Notes under the pieces: model-generated
Seen by the model: the letters and a program-made list of their open reading frames with translations, nothing else
The model's database searches: none
What the model was told of the DNA's origin: nothing
Made by a program: the position numbers and the translations under genes
Shown: piece by piece, positions 8,978 through 21,464 of the stretch
Numbering within the stretch: position 1 is the first letter of the stretch
How the letters are laid out: each line of letters begins with the position of its first letter
Assembly: GCA_030280995.1 (NCBI GenBank)
Contig: JASXTE010000002.1
Coordinates: 16,684,683-16,748,682 of the forward strand
Origin: Hemileia vastatrix
Taxonomy: Eukaryota; Basidiomycota; Pucciniomycetes; Pucciniales; Zaghouaniaceae
DNA length: 64,000 nt
Direction of reading: 5' to 3'

Positions 8978-11900
8978 TTTATCATTTTTCAGTTTGGAAT
9001 TGGGAGGAAGCTTTTCTTTGTTCCAGAAATCCATATCTTTCATGTTCAATAGTTCCTTTTTTCATGTTTGGTGCCACTTACAGCTGTCAGGTGAAAGAAT
9101 AGCTTGAAGATGGGTTCTGGGGATGATGGATTCTTGGGACAAAATTTTCTATACAGTGTCATGTACATCTTTTTCTTGAGAAATAAAGGTTTTTTCATCC
9201 CTGAAATCACCTAGTTTCATGGTGTTGAGGATATGATCAAGATAAGCTTTTGATGGTGGTGGTTGATAAGCAGCTTTGTGAGGAGGAAGTTAGTCACCAG
9301 GTAAAACAGCCATAGCAGATTCGAAAAATGAATTTGATTCTGGATTCTAAAAATACAACCTGCATTATTTTAAGAATAACCTCCACACTTAAAAACTAAA
9401 GTAAATTGGTACAGTTTGAGTCAAGTCTATTTATGAATATAGACAAAATCTGTCTCACCAAAAATTCTGAGGTTTGAGTATGTTGGATCACAGTTGTACA
9501 TGAGCTTTAGGGGAGTTTTGTCACCAGTCTTGACATCTGGAAGTCTATTTTTAACATGAGATTCCCATTTATATGCCATTCTCCAGAAGAATTCAGGTAG
9601 TTAACTTGCTAGTAGAATAGTTCTAGAAATATCACCAACTTTCCTGTTGAAATGTTCAGCTGATCCATTTTTTTCATAGTGGTGAGGACAGGTATCTTCA
9701 TGAGTAGCTCAAATGTCAGCTAGGGTTTGAGCCATCTTCCTGCTGTTCATTTCCCCCCATCAGTTCTTAATTCTTGTAGCTTCTTACCAGTGACATTTTC
9801 CAGATTTTTATAAAAGGTAACAAAGGCAGCTGTAGCTTCAGCTTTGGAATTAAGTAGAAACACCTCACAATAAGAAGTTGAACTTTTCCAGAACATAGCT
9901 TCTCATCTTGCACCATAAATGGTAGGATCCATAGGGACAACCAGATCTCCAGCAATAAGGTTCATCATGAAATAAGGTCTTAATTCATGTGTAGCTGCTG
10001 TTTTCCTGGTACTTTTTTCTATTAGGCAATCTTCAAATTCAATTTTACCCAGTGGAATAGAAAGAGGAAAGGCAGTGCCAACTCTAGTATTGATGATATT
10101 TCTAATAGTGTGTTCACTGGTATGACCAAGTCTTTTATGCAAATACATGAGGGGATGTTTTGCAGCAGGAGGTAGGTTGATTTTTTCACTCTTTTTAACA
10201 GTACTCAAGAGAGAAGGATTCAAGGATTAGTGGTAAGAGGAAACATTATTTTGATTGCAATCACTAGACCTAATTACATCTAAGATCCATATCCTTCTTT
10301 TACTTTCTAACCACCCTGTCATAATATAATAATTTTTAAAATGAATCCCTAAGTTTTTTTCCTTGGAAAATAAACCAAAACAAAAACCACTATCCAGAAA
10401 ATCAAAAAGAGAAATAAGAGTAGTTATAACATCTGGACTGTAAAAAAAATTGGTAATGATGACAAATTTTCCATCTCCTTTTATTTTCAGGTCCCCTATA
10501 CCAGTAATAAATGAGGGAGGACAGTTAGTTTCTACTTGGATTGGGATTTGATTTTTAAGAGGTTTGAAATTTCTGAGAAAGCTCACATTGCCATTGACAT
10601 GATGTGTAGCTCCAGAATCCAAGATTGCCATGAAATTGCTTCAGGTTACCACTCTGCACTGTTAAGATCAATCTATGCAACTATTTCATACAAGGCCTCT
10701 ACACTTTCTTCAAGGAAAGTTACTTTATCAGCTTCAATCTGGACATATCTGGCTATAATTGGTCTATATTGTGGTCTTTTGTAGGGGATGTAAACCAGTT
10801 TGTTTTTGCATTTGGATCAGATTCAAAAGTGGTAGCATGTTCTCTCATGATTTAGAGTCTGGAAGAATAGGTGGATGAGTAAAGATTTTAGGGACAGTGA
10901 GAAAAAATGTGGGCGGTTTATTTGCATTCATGACATCTTCTTTGAGCTCTGGGAGGTCTGTAGGAGTCAGTTTGGCATTGGTGATGATCCACCACATTAA
11001 AAATAGGTTCAGTAGACAAAGAAGCAGTAGGAGTTTTCGAAACAGTATCTCTATCAGCTCTGTTCTGGGATAATTTTGGCATGAGTTGATATAAATCCTC
11101 AAAGGTGAACAATTTTGAGACACGATGGCTATCCAGGGCAAAACAAAAATCAATATAAAGGCCCTTCAGAGATGAGGGTAAAAGAGCATGAGACATTAGA
11201 GCTTTGAAAAACTTTTAGTCAAACACAATACCCTTTTTTTCAATTAAGTCAAAGTAGTTGTCTAAGGGTTCCAAATATTCAGTGTGTGACATAAATTGAG
11301 TTTGTTTCAAATTGATGAAATTAAAAATAGCCATCATGATCAATGTGTGATTAAATCTAGTGAATTTGTTAGTAATGTGAATATAGGTTTGACATGATTT
11401 CCAGTCTGTCAAAATTTCCTAATGCAAATTAGGAGAAATTGAGTGGACAAGGATGAGATGAGTAACTCTGTCTTCAAAATCATCAGGACCAGGTTCATCA
11501 TTCATTGCATAAGCTCTTGTTCCAACAATATCTTTGATAAGAGCCATGACATTATTGTGCCACTCAGAGAAGTTTCTACCTGATTTCTCAAGACTGGGGA
11601 TGGACTTGGTAAAATAAATTACATTTTTTAAGGTTCTTTGTTTCTCAATCATCCCTATAGGTTCTGCAAGGTGAGGGGTAGCAGGGCATCAATAAGGGGA
11701 AACCAAGAAGCCTTGTACAGTCAACAGTTGTGAATTGGCAGTAGGAATTATTTTAGGTATGCCATTAGGGTGATTGCCTAGATATAAGTCCCCTATTTTG
11801 TGACTAATATCATCAATAGGGGTAGGTGTTTGCTTAGGGATGAGATTAAGAGGCATAGGTAGTATTTTAAACTCACTAGTAGGTGAACTAAGCAAGGGTA

Positions 11901-12387
11901 TGGGGGGTAGCAGAGGTGCGGAGATTGAGGTAGTGCCAGAAAAATGCAATTTGAACTGTGTATGAGGAGTGGATGATATAGGAGTAAAGGTTGGCGCTGG
12001 TGTAACAAAATGTTTATTTAATTGAGTGCGGGTGTTGTGCAAGGTGGAGAGGTAAGTTAGGGGATCAAAGGAACAATACCAATGCTTTTTAGCTCTTGGT
12101 TAGAGATAGATTAAGTTATTTGGGTATATTTGGTTAAACCAGTGCAAAAATTAGGTGAGTATTTGTTAGCCATGCACTGGGGGTCTTTCAGCTACTAACA
12201 TTCTTAGTTTTGCTAATGGTGTGCAGTTTTTTACAGCTAACATTTCAATGCCTGCAGGTACAGCCCATAACCTTTAGCACAGTTTCAGCCTTTAGAACTC
12301 CATAAAGAGCTGGAGAACAGGAGGCTCCATGACTACAGAATATATACACTAACGCATAACTAAGTACATATTCCTAATGACATAACA
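8978..12387 (-). pseudogene. Copia-A: decayed Ty1/copia element, truncated in reverse transcriptase
   Basis: On the minus strand, 5' to 3', the element has a short LTR (about 12387 to 12279) and a primer-binding-like GGTTATGGGCTGT at about 12274. This resembles the complement of the initiator-tRNA-Met anticodon arm used by copia elements. A proline/threonine-rich gag leader (about 12042-11690) and gag pieces (11650-10920) follow. Next come protease with LDSGATHHV (about 10620), GAG-pre-integrase with HKRLGH (about 10125) and integrase with TDGGE (about 9755). The start of the reverse transcriptase fold lies at 9050-8980. Frames are broken many times and the rest of pol is missing beyond 8978. 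It belongs to the same lineage as Copia-B, to judge from the matching protease region. Confidence 0.8.
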
Positions 12388-12516
12388 CTTACTTTGTGCA
12401 TAGTATACCCCCATCTAAAATCACACACATCATTTCCTTCTTTCTTATAAAAACCAATAGGTTTCCTAATAACCTCCCTCTCTCTCAATAGTTACTCTCA
12501 CTATGCACAAAGTAAG
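12388..12516. repeat. Perfect 17-bp inverted repeat around 95 bp
   Basis: CTTACTTTGTGCATAGT at 12388-12404 is the exact reverse complement of 12500-12516. It starts directly after the outer end of the Copia-A LTR, and its right arm overlaps the left end of the MITE at 12510. It may be the terminal repeat of a small, earlier MITE or an inverted fragment duplication. No gene is present. Confidence 0.7.
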
Positions 12517-12892
12517 ATATCCCTGATGGGGATATCCAGTGCCAGTTGAAGATATTTTAGGGAGGGACATAGGGTCACCAAAAATAAATGTAAGAAAATT
12601 AAGTGTGAAAAAAGTAATTATAAGAAAAAATCATTTGAAACCATGAGAATTTTATTTTCAAAAAACATTTTTAAAAAACAGAAAAAAATAAAAAATGAAA
12701 TAAAAAATCATTTTTTGAGATAAAAAAATTTAAAAAAAAAAATTCCATGGGTGCAAGATATTTTTCTTACACTTATTTTTCTCAAATATTTTTTTCACAC
12801 ATATTTTCCTTATACATATTTCTCTATCCTTATGTTCCTTCCTACAATATCCCCAACTTGTGCTGGATATCTCCATCAGGGATATCTTACTT
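12510..12892. mobile_element. MITE with long terminal inverted repeats, 383 bp
   Basis: Both ends begin AAGTAAGATATCCCTGATGG when read inward. The similarity continues through GATATCCAG and on to A-rich blocks with GTGTGAAAAAA, giving arms of about 110 bp. The centre is A/T homopolymer-rich. The whole unit could fold as one long hairpin. I see no clear target duplication, because the flanks (GCACA and AATAC) differ. No coding capacity is visible. The superfamily is not assigned. Confidence 0.75.
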
Positions 12893-12923
12893 AATACGCA
12901 GTGTCTCAGCTGTTTTTACTTTT

Positions 12924-13106
12924 TTTTACATGTAGTATAATAGTAGCTTAGTGATTGTTAAGTACATAAAGTGAATATAGTCTGTGGTGCAGCTGACATG
13001 TCTAACTCTGGTTCACTCCAGACAAAGCGCTGGTACTGCTACCATAGGTGAGTCATAAAATAATACTCAGGTTCACTCCGGAAAAAACACTGACACTGCT
13101 ACCATA
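12924..13106 (+). repeat. Copia-B left LTR, with an internal tandem duplication
   Basis: From TTACATGTAGTATAATAG onward it matches 18003-18122. It is longer than the right LTR because a block containing GGTTCACTCC..CTGCTACCATAG occurs twice, the second time at about 13069-13106. The left end has T where the right LTR has the G of TG. Confidence 0.78.
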
Positions 13107-13370
13107 GTTTATGGGCTGTCCCTAATTTGTTACTAGCAGTAATAGATCTTGTATTTTCCCGGGAATTTTTTGTGTGTCCTGTGCCTGCCCCGCATTTGAT
13201 GTTGACTATACTCCACCTATTTTGTTTTCTAATCCATGCTGATTTCCCCCAAATCATCTAATCCTTTTCAGTCCCGACCTCACTTAGCTCATGACAGCCA
13301 ACAACCCCTTACCCAAGAATTATGAAATCTAAAAGTTCCAACAACTGTTAACACCTGCACAAGATGCTGT

Positions 13371-16300
13371 TTGTGCTTGTTTTGGGTAAACCCACCTCCC
13401 CTACATCTTCTACGGAGAGTACAAGCACCGCTTTTCAACCCTCATTGCCTCTTCCTTTTCAACTACCCAATATGCTTTTTGATACTCTGCCCCCACCTCC
13501 CCCCTCTTGTGCCTCATATGTGTCTACACCCCACAATTAAGCTGAGTCCTTGCCTCACGATTGCCCCCTCATCTCTGTAGCCAACACACAGGCAATCCTC
13601 CCCCTTCTATTACCTTGTGATGCAACAATGGTTTGCATTTGCAACAAACAAGACAACATCATAGGTGTGCCTTATATTTGCTTCATGCGGGAACCAGTCA
13701 TGTGCAATTGTCTAGCTCTGACTCTTCTCTAAGAAGTTACAACTTTCTATCCGACAATTATCATGCAGTTTTTGGAACATACAAAGGAAAAGATTGTGTC
13801 AACATTATTGATAAAATAATACATAGAACAAATAAGATGTCAAAACTAAAAGCTGATGGTACTAACTGGAAAACTTGGGTGGAAAATATTAACATTTTTT
13901 TAAGTGCTGTGTACATTCAACTAAGTATATTTCAGATTCCAATGCTATAAACAATGATATATCAAAATTTGAAGATGAGATGAACTGAAATGCAATCTAC
14001 AACACCATTGAAGAAAAACTTCAGGCTTTCATTGAATTTGATATTACAAGCTATAAAGCATTTTCTATTCTCAGCTCCTAATTTGAAAAGGCTTCTCACA
14101 CTGCTTGCATGGCTCTCTTTAAAAATCTTTTAAATATTAAAACCTCCCCTTTTACAAATGTCATGGAACATGGATAAAAGGTTAAGTCAATTTTAGAGGC
14201 AGTTCATTGATCAGTTTTTGTTTTTGGTTTTGACAAAATGGAAGCAGTGTTCACCCAACTCTTATTACCATCATCAGTCAATCATCTTTCCACTGAGGCA
14301 AATTGTCATTTTAAACTACAAAAAGACATCTCTATACCCTATTTTGACAAAATTTTAAATTTTTTTCAAAATAGTTCTATCAACTTGTCAAACTCTACTT
14401 CCTCCACTTCTCCTACCATTTCCACATCTTTTAAATTGACCACTAATTCTGATTCTGTTTCATCTTTGGCTTTCAAAAAGGGAAGAATGGACAGTTACCA
14501 CCCTGGAAATAAAAAACTCGATTATTCCTGTTTTTACTGAAAATCTTCAGAAAATTTTCAAAATACTTGTCTGTAAAATCCCAACAGTAAAAGTTTTAAT
14601 ATTGCAGTTTGGGGTCAATGTGAAGCTTTTGCCTGTGATAATAAAGTTGCTATTAATAGCATCTGTAAATCACTGAATAACAGAAAAGGAAAAAAGCCAG
14701 CTCAAAGTTCATTGAAACCCCTTTTAAATGAAATCAACTGTAAAGCGTTAGATGTTCTCACTACTGATTTAAATGAAATGGATTTTGGTACTGATAGCTG
14801 GACAGAGGAGTAAGATAATAAAGATTCTCAAGGTGTTTTTGATTCTGGTGCCACCCATCATGTCACTGGTGATGTACATCTTCTCTCTGACTTCATCAGT
14901 TTGAAAACTCCTTTTCCAGTCAAAAAAGCAACTGATTCTGGTACTTCTTTCATTACAGGCTATGGGAACATTTTCATTAAAGGGTTTGGAGGAGAATCAG
15001 TTACAATCAAAGGTGTTTTTTATTGTGATAGGGAAAAATCTACCCTTATTTCTCCTTTTGATCTTCTAGACAATTGCATTTCTCTTTCTTTTAATGATAA
15101 TCATGATTATATTATTTCAAAAAACAAAAAGATATTATTTCTTGCTCTTAAATCTTCTTCTGGTCAAAAATGGACGGTTGATCTAGTTTATCCTTGTGAC
15201 CTAGAAAGCAATGTTTTTGAAATGAATTATTTTAACTCTTTATCATCTGCTACCCTTCCTTCCCCTTTTGTTCCCTCACCCCCTTCAAAAATTCCTTACC
15301 CCACAGCAGTTCCTGATTCAATCATGGATTGGCATTGCTGTCTTGGCCACACAAGCACCAAAGTTCTATGAAGGATTTCCCAAAAATGTCTTTGCAACAA
15401 CGCACAATCTTATGTTCCTTCCTGCAGATTACACTGTGATATTTGTGCTGTGTCAAAAAGCAAAAGGAGAAATATGTGCATGGCATCCAAGTGTACCCAT
15501 GAACTCATGGATCTTGTGGTTTCTGATTTAGTAGGGCCCATGGTTGGTGTCACAGATAAGGGTGAGATCTATGTGGAAACTTCCAGAGAATCCTTTTCAA
15601 CTTATGAGGAGATTTTTGTTCTTAAGAAGAAATAAGATGTTTTTGATGCATTTATTAATTTCAAAACTCGTTTAGAAAACATCACTAACCAATGTCTTAA
15701 GATCCTTAGAACTGACATTGGTAAAGAATACATGAATAAATTATTCTCTGAATACCTCTCCCAAAATGGTATCCTCCATGAACATTCTATGTCTTAACAT
15801 CATGAACAAAATGGTATGGCTGAAAGATTCAATGACACTATTGGTGAAATTGCCAGAACCATTCTTCTTGCTTCAAATCTTCCTCCTAGTTTTTGTACTT
15901 TTTCTTATTGTCGGGCTTCTTATATTCAGAATAAGCTACCAAATGTGAAAGTTACCAACAGTACCCCATATCAAATCATTTTCAACAAAAAATTGGACTT
16001 ATCCCCTGTCAAAATCTTTTGTCAGTGGGCATATGTGCACATTCCAACTGAAAAAAGGAGAAGAATGGAGGTCCAGGCTATGCGTTTCAGGGTTGTTGGT
16101 TTTATAGATGGAGGTAAAGGTTGTATTTTTTGGCATACAGAGTCTAATTCTTTTGTTCAGTTAGCAATGGCAAATTTCATTCCTGAAGGAGAAGAGGACA
16201 ATGCCAAGACACTCAAAGTTTCACATACAGCTGCATCTCAATCTAAAGGTGATTCGTCATTTATTTTGAATCAACTTAAATTTGGTGATTTTACAGCAGA

Positions 16301-17901
16301 AGAAACTATTGCTGCCCAAGATGTTATGGTTGATTTCATTAACAATAATGCTTGTGACCTTTCCCACCTACTACCTCAAACTTTCAAGCAGGCAATGAAG
16401 CATCCAGATGCAGTTGAATGGAAATCAGCTTGTCTTCAAGAATTAGACAACATGTCTAACATGAAGGTATGGGATATTGTTCCTCTTCCTCCTGGAAAAA
16501 CTGTCACAGGTGCTCGATGGGTTTTTTCTCTCAAACAAGATGAATTTGAAAGGTCATCAAGCACAAGGCATGATATGTAGCTCAGGGTTTCAAACAAATT
16601 GAAGGGATTGATTTTAACAATACTTTTGCTCCCACAGCTACTTTTGCATCTCTGTGTTTTATTTTTACTCTAGCTGCTACCTACTACTGGCCAATCAAAA
16701 CATTTGATATCACTGCAGCCTATCTCCATAGTGATCTTGAGGAGGAAATTTATGTCAAGCAGCCTGAAGGTTTTGAGTCTGTTAATCCAACTCATGTCTA
16801 GAAACTGAAGAAAGCTCTATATGGTACTAAGCAAGAAGCCAGGTGTTGGTGGAAACATCTCAGCAAAATTCTGGCAAATTTGGGTTACAGATCAAGCAAT
16901 CAGGATGCAAGTGTATATGTGCTAGCAAAAGATGGTTCCAAGGAAATGTTGTGGATTCATGTGGATGATGGTGTGGTGGTAGGGAGTAGTGATGTGGTTT
17001 TGAGAGAATTGGAAATGGATATAGGGAGTAGTTTAAAGGTAAAATGGTCTGATGGTATCTCTTCTATTGTTGGTCTAGCAGTTTCACGATGTTTCAAAGG
17101 TTTTACTATTCACCAACCAGCTCTTTTCAACAAAATTATAAATGAACACAATACAACTAGTCTCACTTTTCTCTCACCTTTACCAATGGGTCTTTCCTTG
17201 GTGTCTTTAAAGGAAAAAATCTCATTCTCCACTTGATCCTCTCAATTTTCTGTCTATTATTAATTCTTTATTGTATCTTGTAGCCAGATCAAGGCCTGAT
17301 TTGGTGTATCCTGTCAACTTCCTGGCACGTTATGCATCAAGACCAGGTAAAGCTGAATGGGATGCGCTTAATCATTTGCTGAGATATCTACATTTCACCA
17401 AAGACATGAAATTTCATCTTTTCCCAACAATCAATGTCAATCCATCAACAGAAGTTTATTGTGATGCTACTTGGGGTGGTGAATTTGCTAGGGCTACAGG
17501 TGGTCATGTTCTTCAGATAAACAACTGTCTTATCTTATGGCAATCAAAGTGTCAATCAAGAGTGGCTACAGCTTCACTTCACTCAGAATTAATGGTAATG
17601 TCTAATGCAACTTGTCAAGCTCTATGGATGTGTAAACTTTTATGTCAAGTGGATTTGTGCCATGGACCAACAACTCTTTATTGTGACAACAAAGGTGCTA
17701 TTGTTGCAGCTACAGATAATTGTTCAGGCAAACGTTGTAGGCATGTTGACAGAGATTTCTACTTTGTGAATGAACAAGTTCATTGGCGTGAAATAGACAT
17801 TAAATGGGTTTCAACTAAGGATCAGGTGGCAGATTAGTTGATGAAGAATTTGGGACCAAATGTATGGAAGGAGAAGAGATATTTATTAGGGGTTTTCTAG
17901 T
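13371..17901 (+). pseudogene. Copia-B gag-pol remnant
   Basis: The plus strand carries, in order, a proline-rich leader (13371-13580), gag pieces (13833-14540), protease with FDSGATHHV (about 14838) and GAG-pre-integrase (WHCCLGH, about 15330). Integrase with RTDIGKEY (about 15706) and EQNGMAERFN (about 15805) follows. Reverse transcriptase has QAMKHPDAVEW, FDITAAYL and HVDDG (about 16960), and RNase H has YCDATWGG (about 17460) and a C-terminal ADxLMKNLG block. The reading frame is cut by stops at, for example, 15632, 16578, 16799 and 17835, and by shifts in gag and protease. The catalytic motif is HVDD instead of the usual YVDD. It is the sister lineage of Copia-A. Confidence 0.85.
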
Positions 17902-18000
17902 TTCTATGTTTTCCTTATTTTCTTTTCTTTTATTTACTTTCACTTTTCTTTACATTATTTTAGCTGTGGATGGTTATGGGGAAATCACTAAGAGGGGGGG

Positions 18001-18122
18001 TGTTACATGTAGTATAATAGTAGCTTAGTGATTGTTAAGTACATAACGTGTATATAGTCTGTGGTGCAGCTGACGCGTCCAACTCCGGTTCACTCCGCAC
18101 GAAGCGCTGACACTGCTACCAT
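18001..18122 (+). repeat. Copia-B right LTR
   Basis: It begins TGTTACATGTAG directly after the G-rich polypurine tract and ends near GCTACCATA. It carries a single copy of the GGTTCACTCC block that is duplicated in the left LTR. It is about 122 bp, short for a copia LTR. Confidence 0.78.
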
Positions 18123-18524
18123 ACTTTTAAATGCCCATGTCCTCTCAAATTATGCCCTGAGCCACTTTGAATGTACCAAGCCACACGTGTCCTTCTCCTT
18201 TCATGCCCCTAGTTGGGTGAGATTGTATGAAATAGATAAAAAATCTCTGAAGTTGCTTCTTTTTTTGTCAATACTGGGAAGCTTATAAACAATCTCCCCT
18301 TATCTTGTTAGCCTAATAGTCTCTGCAAAAATATGTAGCCTCACTTTATCGCACAGTCCAAGCTATGTTCACTGCCTCTACCCACATGCATTTACTCATA
18401 TATAGTCTCCAATTTCCTTAATGCCCCACGCTGGGTGAGATTGTAAGATATAAAAAAAGAAAAAAAAAACTTCTTCATAGCCTCCTTTGAAGAATGTTTT
18501 TGGTTAGTTGAATTGGGATATATA
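18123..18524. other. Spacer between Copia-B and the host gene; no gene
   Basis: This holds two related blocks containing ATGCCCC..GGTGAGATTGTA (about 18205 and 18421), probably an old local duplication. It lies 3' of the minus-strand host gene and may include its 3' UTR. No RNA gene is visible. Confidence 0.5.
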
Positions 18525-20336
18525 TTATTTATTTGGTGTCTCTGGCTGATTTAGTTTTCTTTTTTGCGCTATCTTATACTTTCCTGCTGTTATGCCTCCC
18601 AATGACTGCCAAGGAAGTCTTACACCACTCAAATGAGAAAATTTTAAATCGCCTGGATCCGTGGTTGTTACATTAGTGTAATTGTAACTTGTCGATACAT
18701 CTTTTGAATTGAGGTACATCATGAGTTGGTGTTGAAACAAATCCTTAAAATTTAAATCTTCTGCCTCAATATGAGGGCTGTCAGTAATGGTCGATATTTG
18801 ATTGGAAAGGGTCGGAAGGATCTTCTCATATATTTTTAATATATAAGATTTTAAGTACATCGAAATCTTACTGTCGCAACTTAACTGGTTTGTCAGAATG
18901 AACAAGAAAATGGCTCGATACCGAGTTTCTTCATTTAGAATATCTCCAGAAAATGTCTTCGAAGATAATTTGTATTTCGTCCGCTTTTTTACAATTAATC
19001 TCAATTCTTCCTCAGAGGTTTCAAGAAGCCAATGTTCTATGAGAGCTTCAAGTCTTTCATAAATTCCACGTCTTTTCTGCTGTGTAATAGATTCCAAAGG
19101 GAGATGGTTCAGGAATAGTTCAGCATAATCAATTCGGCGGATCGCTACACTAGCGTCAAGACCTTGTTCCATAAATTTCAATGTCCTACTATAAACCCTC
19201 CAATAAATGATATCATCTCCTTTAAACGGAGAATCGGAGAGAGAAAATAATTCTAATCTAATGGTGATTCTTTGGATGTCTTCAAAAAGAAGTCTTTGAG
19301 CAATTATGGCCCGTCTTTCAATTGAAGGTAAACCAAGTAAAGGAGTTAAGAATTCCTCTATTCCTTCATAAAATTTTTTATAAATTTTGAAAGGCCCTTT
19401 TTCAATAGCATGAAAATTTATCTTTGATCTACTTGTAAACGATTTATCCGAAAATTGGTAAAGTATTTTCACGTTTCTTTGCAGTCGGCTAATTATAGGA
19501 TTGGATGATTCGCTATCCACTTCCTTCCAGTAATCCGGCAACTCAGATAACATTTTAGCACATTCATGGAAAACAATTTCACCTGCTTCTAACATTCCCA
19601 AATAAGACCGAAGGTGATAGCTTAGTTTATGATAATGCGCATTTTTTCGATAATCTAACTTGATATCGTCTTTCCTTTCCTGGTTTTCGCCTAGCGTAGA
19701 TTCAAGATTCGACGCGTTTCCTAAAAGGGAGGTACCTTTGAGCTGCGACCTATGACACTGCACTTCTTTATTCTTATTTCTCTGCTTAGAACTATGTGAA
19801 GCTACTTTGGGATTAATATTTGGATCGGCAGAATACGCTACAGCAATTACTGAGTGTTCTGCCTGTTTCCTGGCATCGTGCATCTGGATTGGTGGATTAA
19901 TTTTGATTTCATTTTTTGTCAAGAGAAACAACTAACCCTATGATGATTTGTTTTTTTATTGTGCGACCTATCTGAATATGATATTGGACCTGCTGAAAAT
20001 TGCAAAGAATTTGAAGATGATAAAGATGGTGGCTCTTTTTGGTTGCGTTGCTTTATTCTGTCCTGTGTGTTGTAGTCATACTAAAGAGATAAATTTCACA
20101 ACCACAATAGACCTCAAAAATCTTTCACAGGTTATTTTATTTGTTAGAGAACTTACCAGCTCCTGTCTTGAAAATGGATAAAGCTCAAGGCTCCAATTCT
20201 GTTCTACTTGAGAATCGATTTTTGGATATTTACCTTTTCTGCCTTCTGTGTCCTTATAATATGAAGTAGTACCCGAAATATATTCTACCCGATTGCTTGG
20301 GGGTGCCAAAGATAACTCCAAATTAATGTGCTCCAT
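18525..20336 (-). CDS. Hypothetical fungal protein, two exons, unknown function
   Basis: This is the only locus that looks like a live host gene. The proposed exon 1 runs from ATG at 20336 to 20157 (60 codons, MEHINLELSLAPPSN start). The donor GTAAGT is at 20156-20151 and the acceptor TTAG at 19935-19932, both in phase 0. Exon 2 runs 19931 to 18525, giving about 528 residues. An alternative acceptor (AATCCAG before an in-frame ATG) would shorten exon 2 by about 13 codons. The protein is rich in Lys, Ser and Ile, mostly alpha-helical by composition, with a basic N-terminal third and a basic tail (KYKIAQKRKLNQ). I see no signal peptide, membrane segment or named domain. It is possibly a rust-lineage family. 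Copia-C sits about 1.1 kb upstream. Confidence 0.6.
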
Positions 20337-21464
20337 TGGAATGGTATTTTTACCATGTAAAGGTTTCGCATCGGTGAATACTACTTGTAGTAATCGCATT
20401 ATTCGGAATAAGTTCAACATATTGTAATGTAAATAACTAGAGGGACAGATATTTATTGCAAATTTATCATTTATCAACCCAGAAAGGAAATCTTGGTATT
20501 AAATAACAATAGAGGTTAATCTCAGATACTAATTTTTTCACTTTGTTGTCTATCAATTTTTAACTTGTTGGAGCATAACCAAGTTGTGCTTCAAATAGCC
20601 CAAAAAACTCTTAAGTTGGTTTCATTCATTTCAAAATAGATAGCAATACATCATGCAAAACGGATGATACTTCAGAATTATGTATGAAGGTTATAATAGA
20701 AGTAAATCTACAGCTGCGTCAATGCGTCATGGGTTGCAAATTTTGATTGCATGCTATGTATTGATTTTGAGTTGATTTATTGCATTTTCCTTCATAATGT
20801 GGGAAAGAGATTCACTCTTCTGAAACCTATTTAATCTGCTACAAACTGTAAAAAACGGACTGAATATCTATACCATTATGATCAATTTCTATGGTCATGT
20901 ACTTTGACATTATCCTTAGCATAGAATGTAATTGGTTGACCCACTTTCAAGGAATATCCGAATCATATGAAGGATCAGTCCTACACGATTATGAAATTAA
21001 TGATATTGGGCGGCCCTTTCACTCTTTCCACAGAAAAATTACTTTAATAATAATGAGACTGAGAGGCAGATTGTACTAATCAATTTTAAACAAGCAAAAC
21101 GTACAATCAGTTAATGGTAATCAAGGGAATGTGTAGTGCAGTGATCAAGATTGTGTCGTAACATGAGTATGTAACAAAAGTTTGCGTCAGAGTCAAAGTG
21201 ATGTGTCGCAAGTGACCTCCTTATCCGCAGCAGAAACCATGTAGAATTTATCCGATCATATTCATCGCTTGTGGAGTTTCACGCAGTGTGGTACCCAGGC
21301 CATTATGGAATCTAAGGAACGAAATAGTTGATAAATGGGCCTGGCGGACTGCGTCAGATTATCAGTCGGAATTCGTCATCAGTGCCAATTATCTTTCCTC
21401 ACACTGCGTGTAAGCTTATAGAAGATGAAATTCCACACTTGATGAATATTTTTTTTCAGAGGAA
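20337..21464. other. Upstream region of the host gene; no further gene seen
   Basis: About 1.1 kb between the start of the minus-strand host gene and the Copia-C insertion. Its base composition is more balanced than the transposon DNA around it. Short frames (for example 20891-21079) carry no recognisable motif. It probably contains the promoter of the host gene, but I cannot point to a convincing element. Confidence 0.45.

Larger units (their letters stand above)
12924..18122 (+). mobile_element. Copia-B: full-length but inactivated Ty1/copia element
   Basis: Short direct LTRs bound the element: about 12924-13106 on the left and about 18001-18122 on the right. The interior runs gag, protease, integrase, reverse transcriptase, RNase H, the Pseudoviridae order. 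A half-tRNA-type primer site (TTATGGGCTGT) follows the left LTR at about 13109. A G-rich polypurine tract (AAGAGGGGGGG, ending at 18000) precedes the right LTR. Many stops and frameshifts make it inactive. I could not define the target duplications. Confidence 0.85.
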
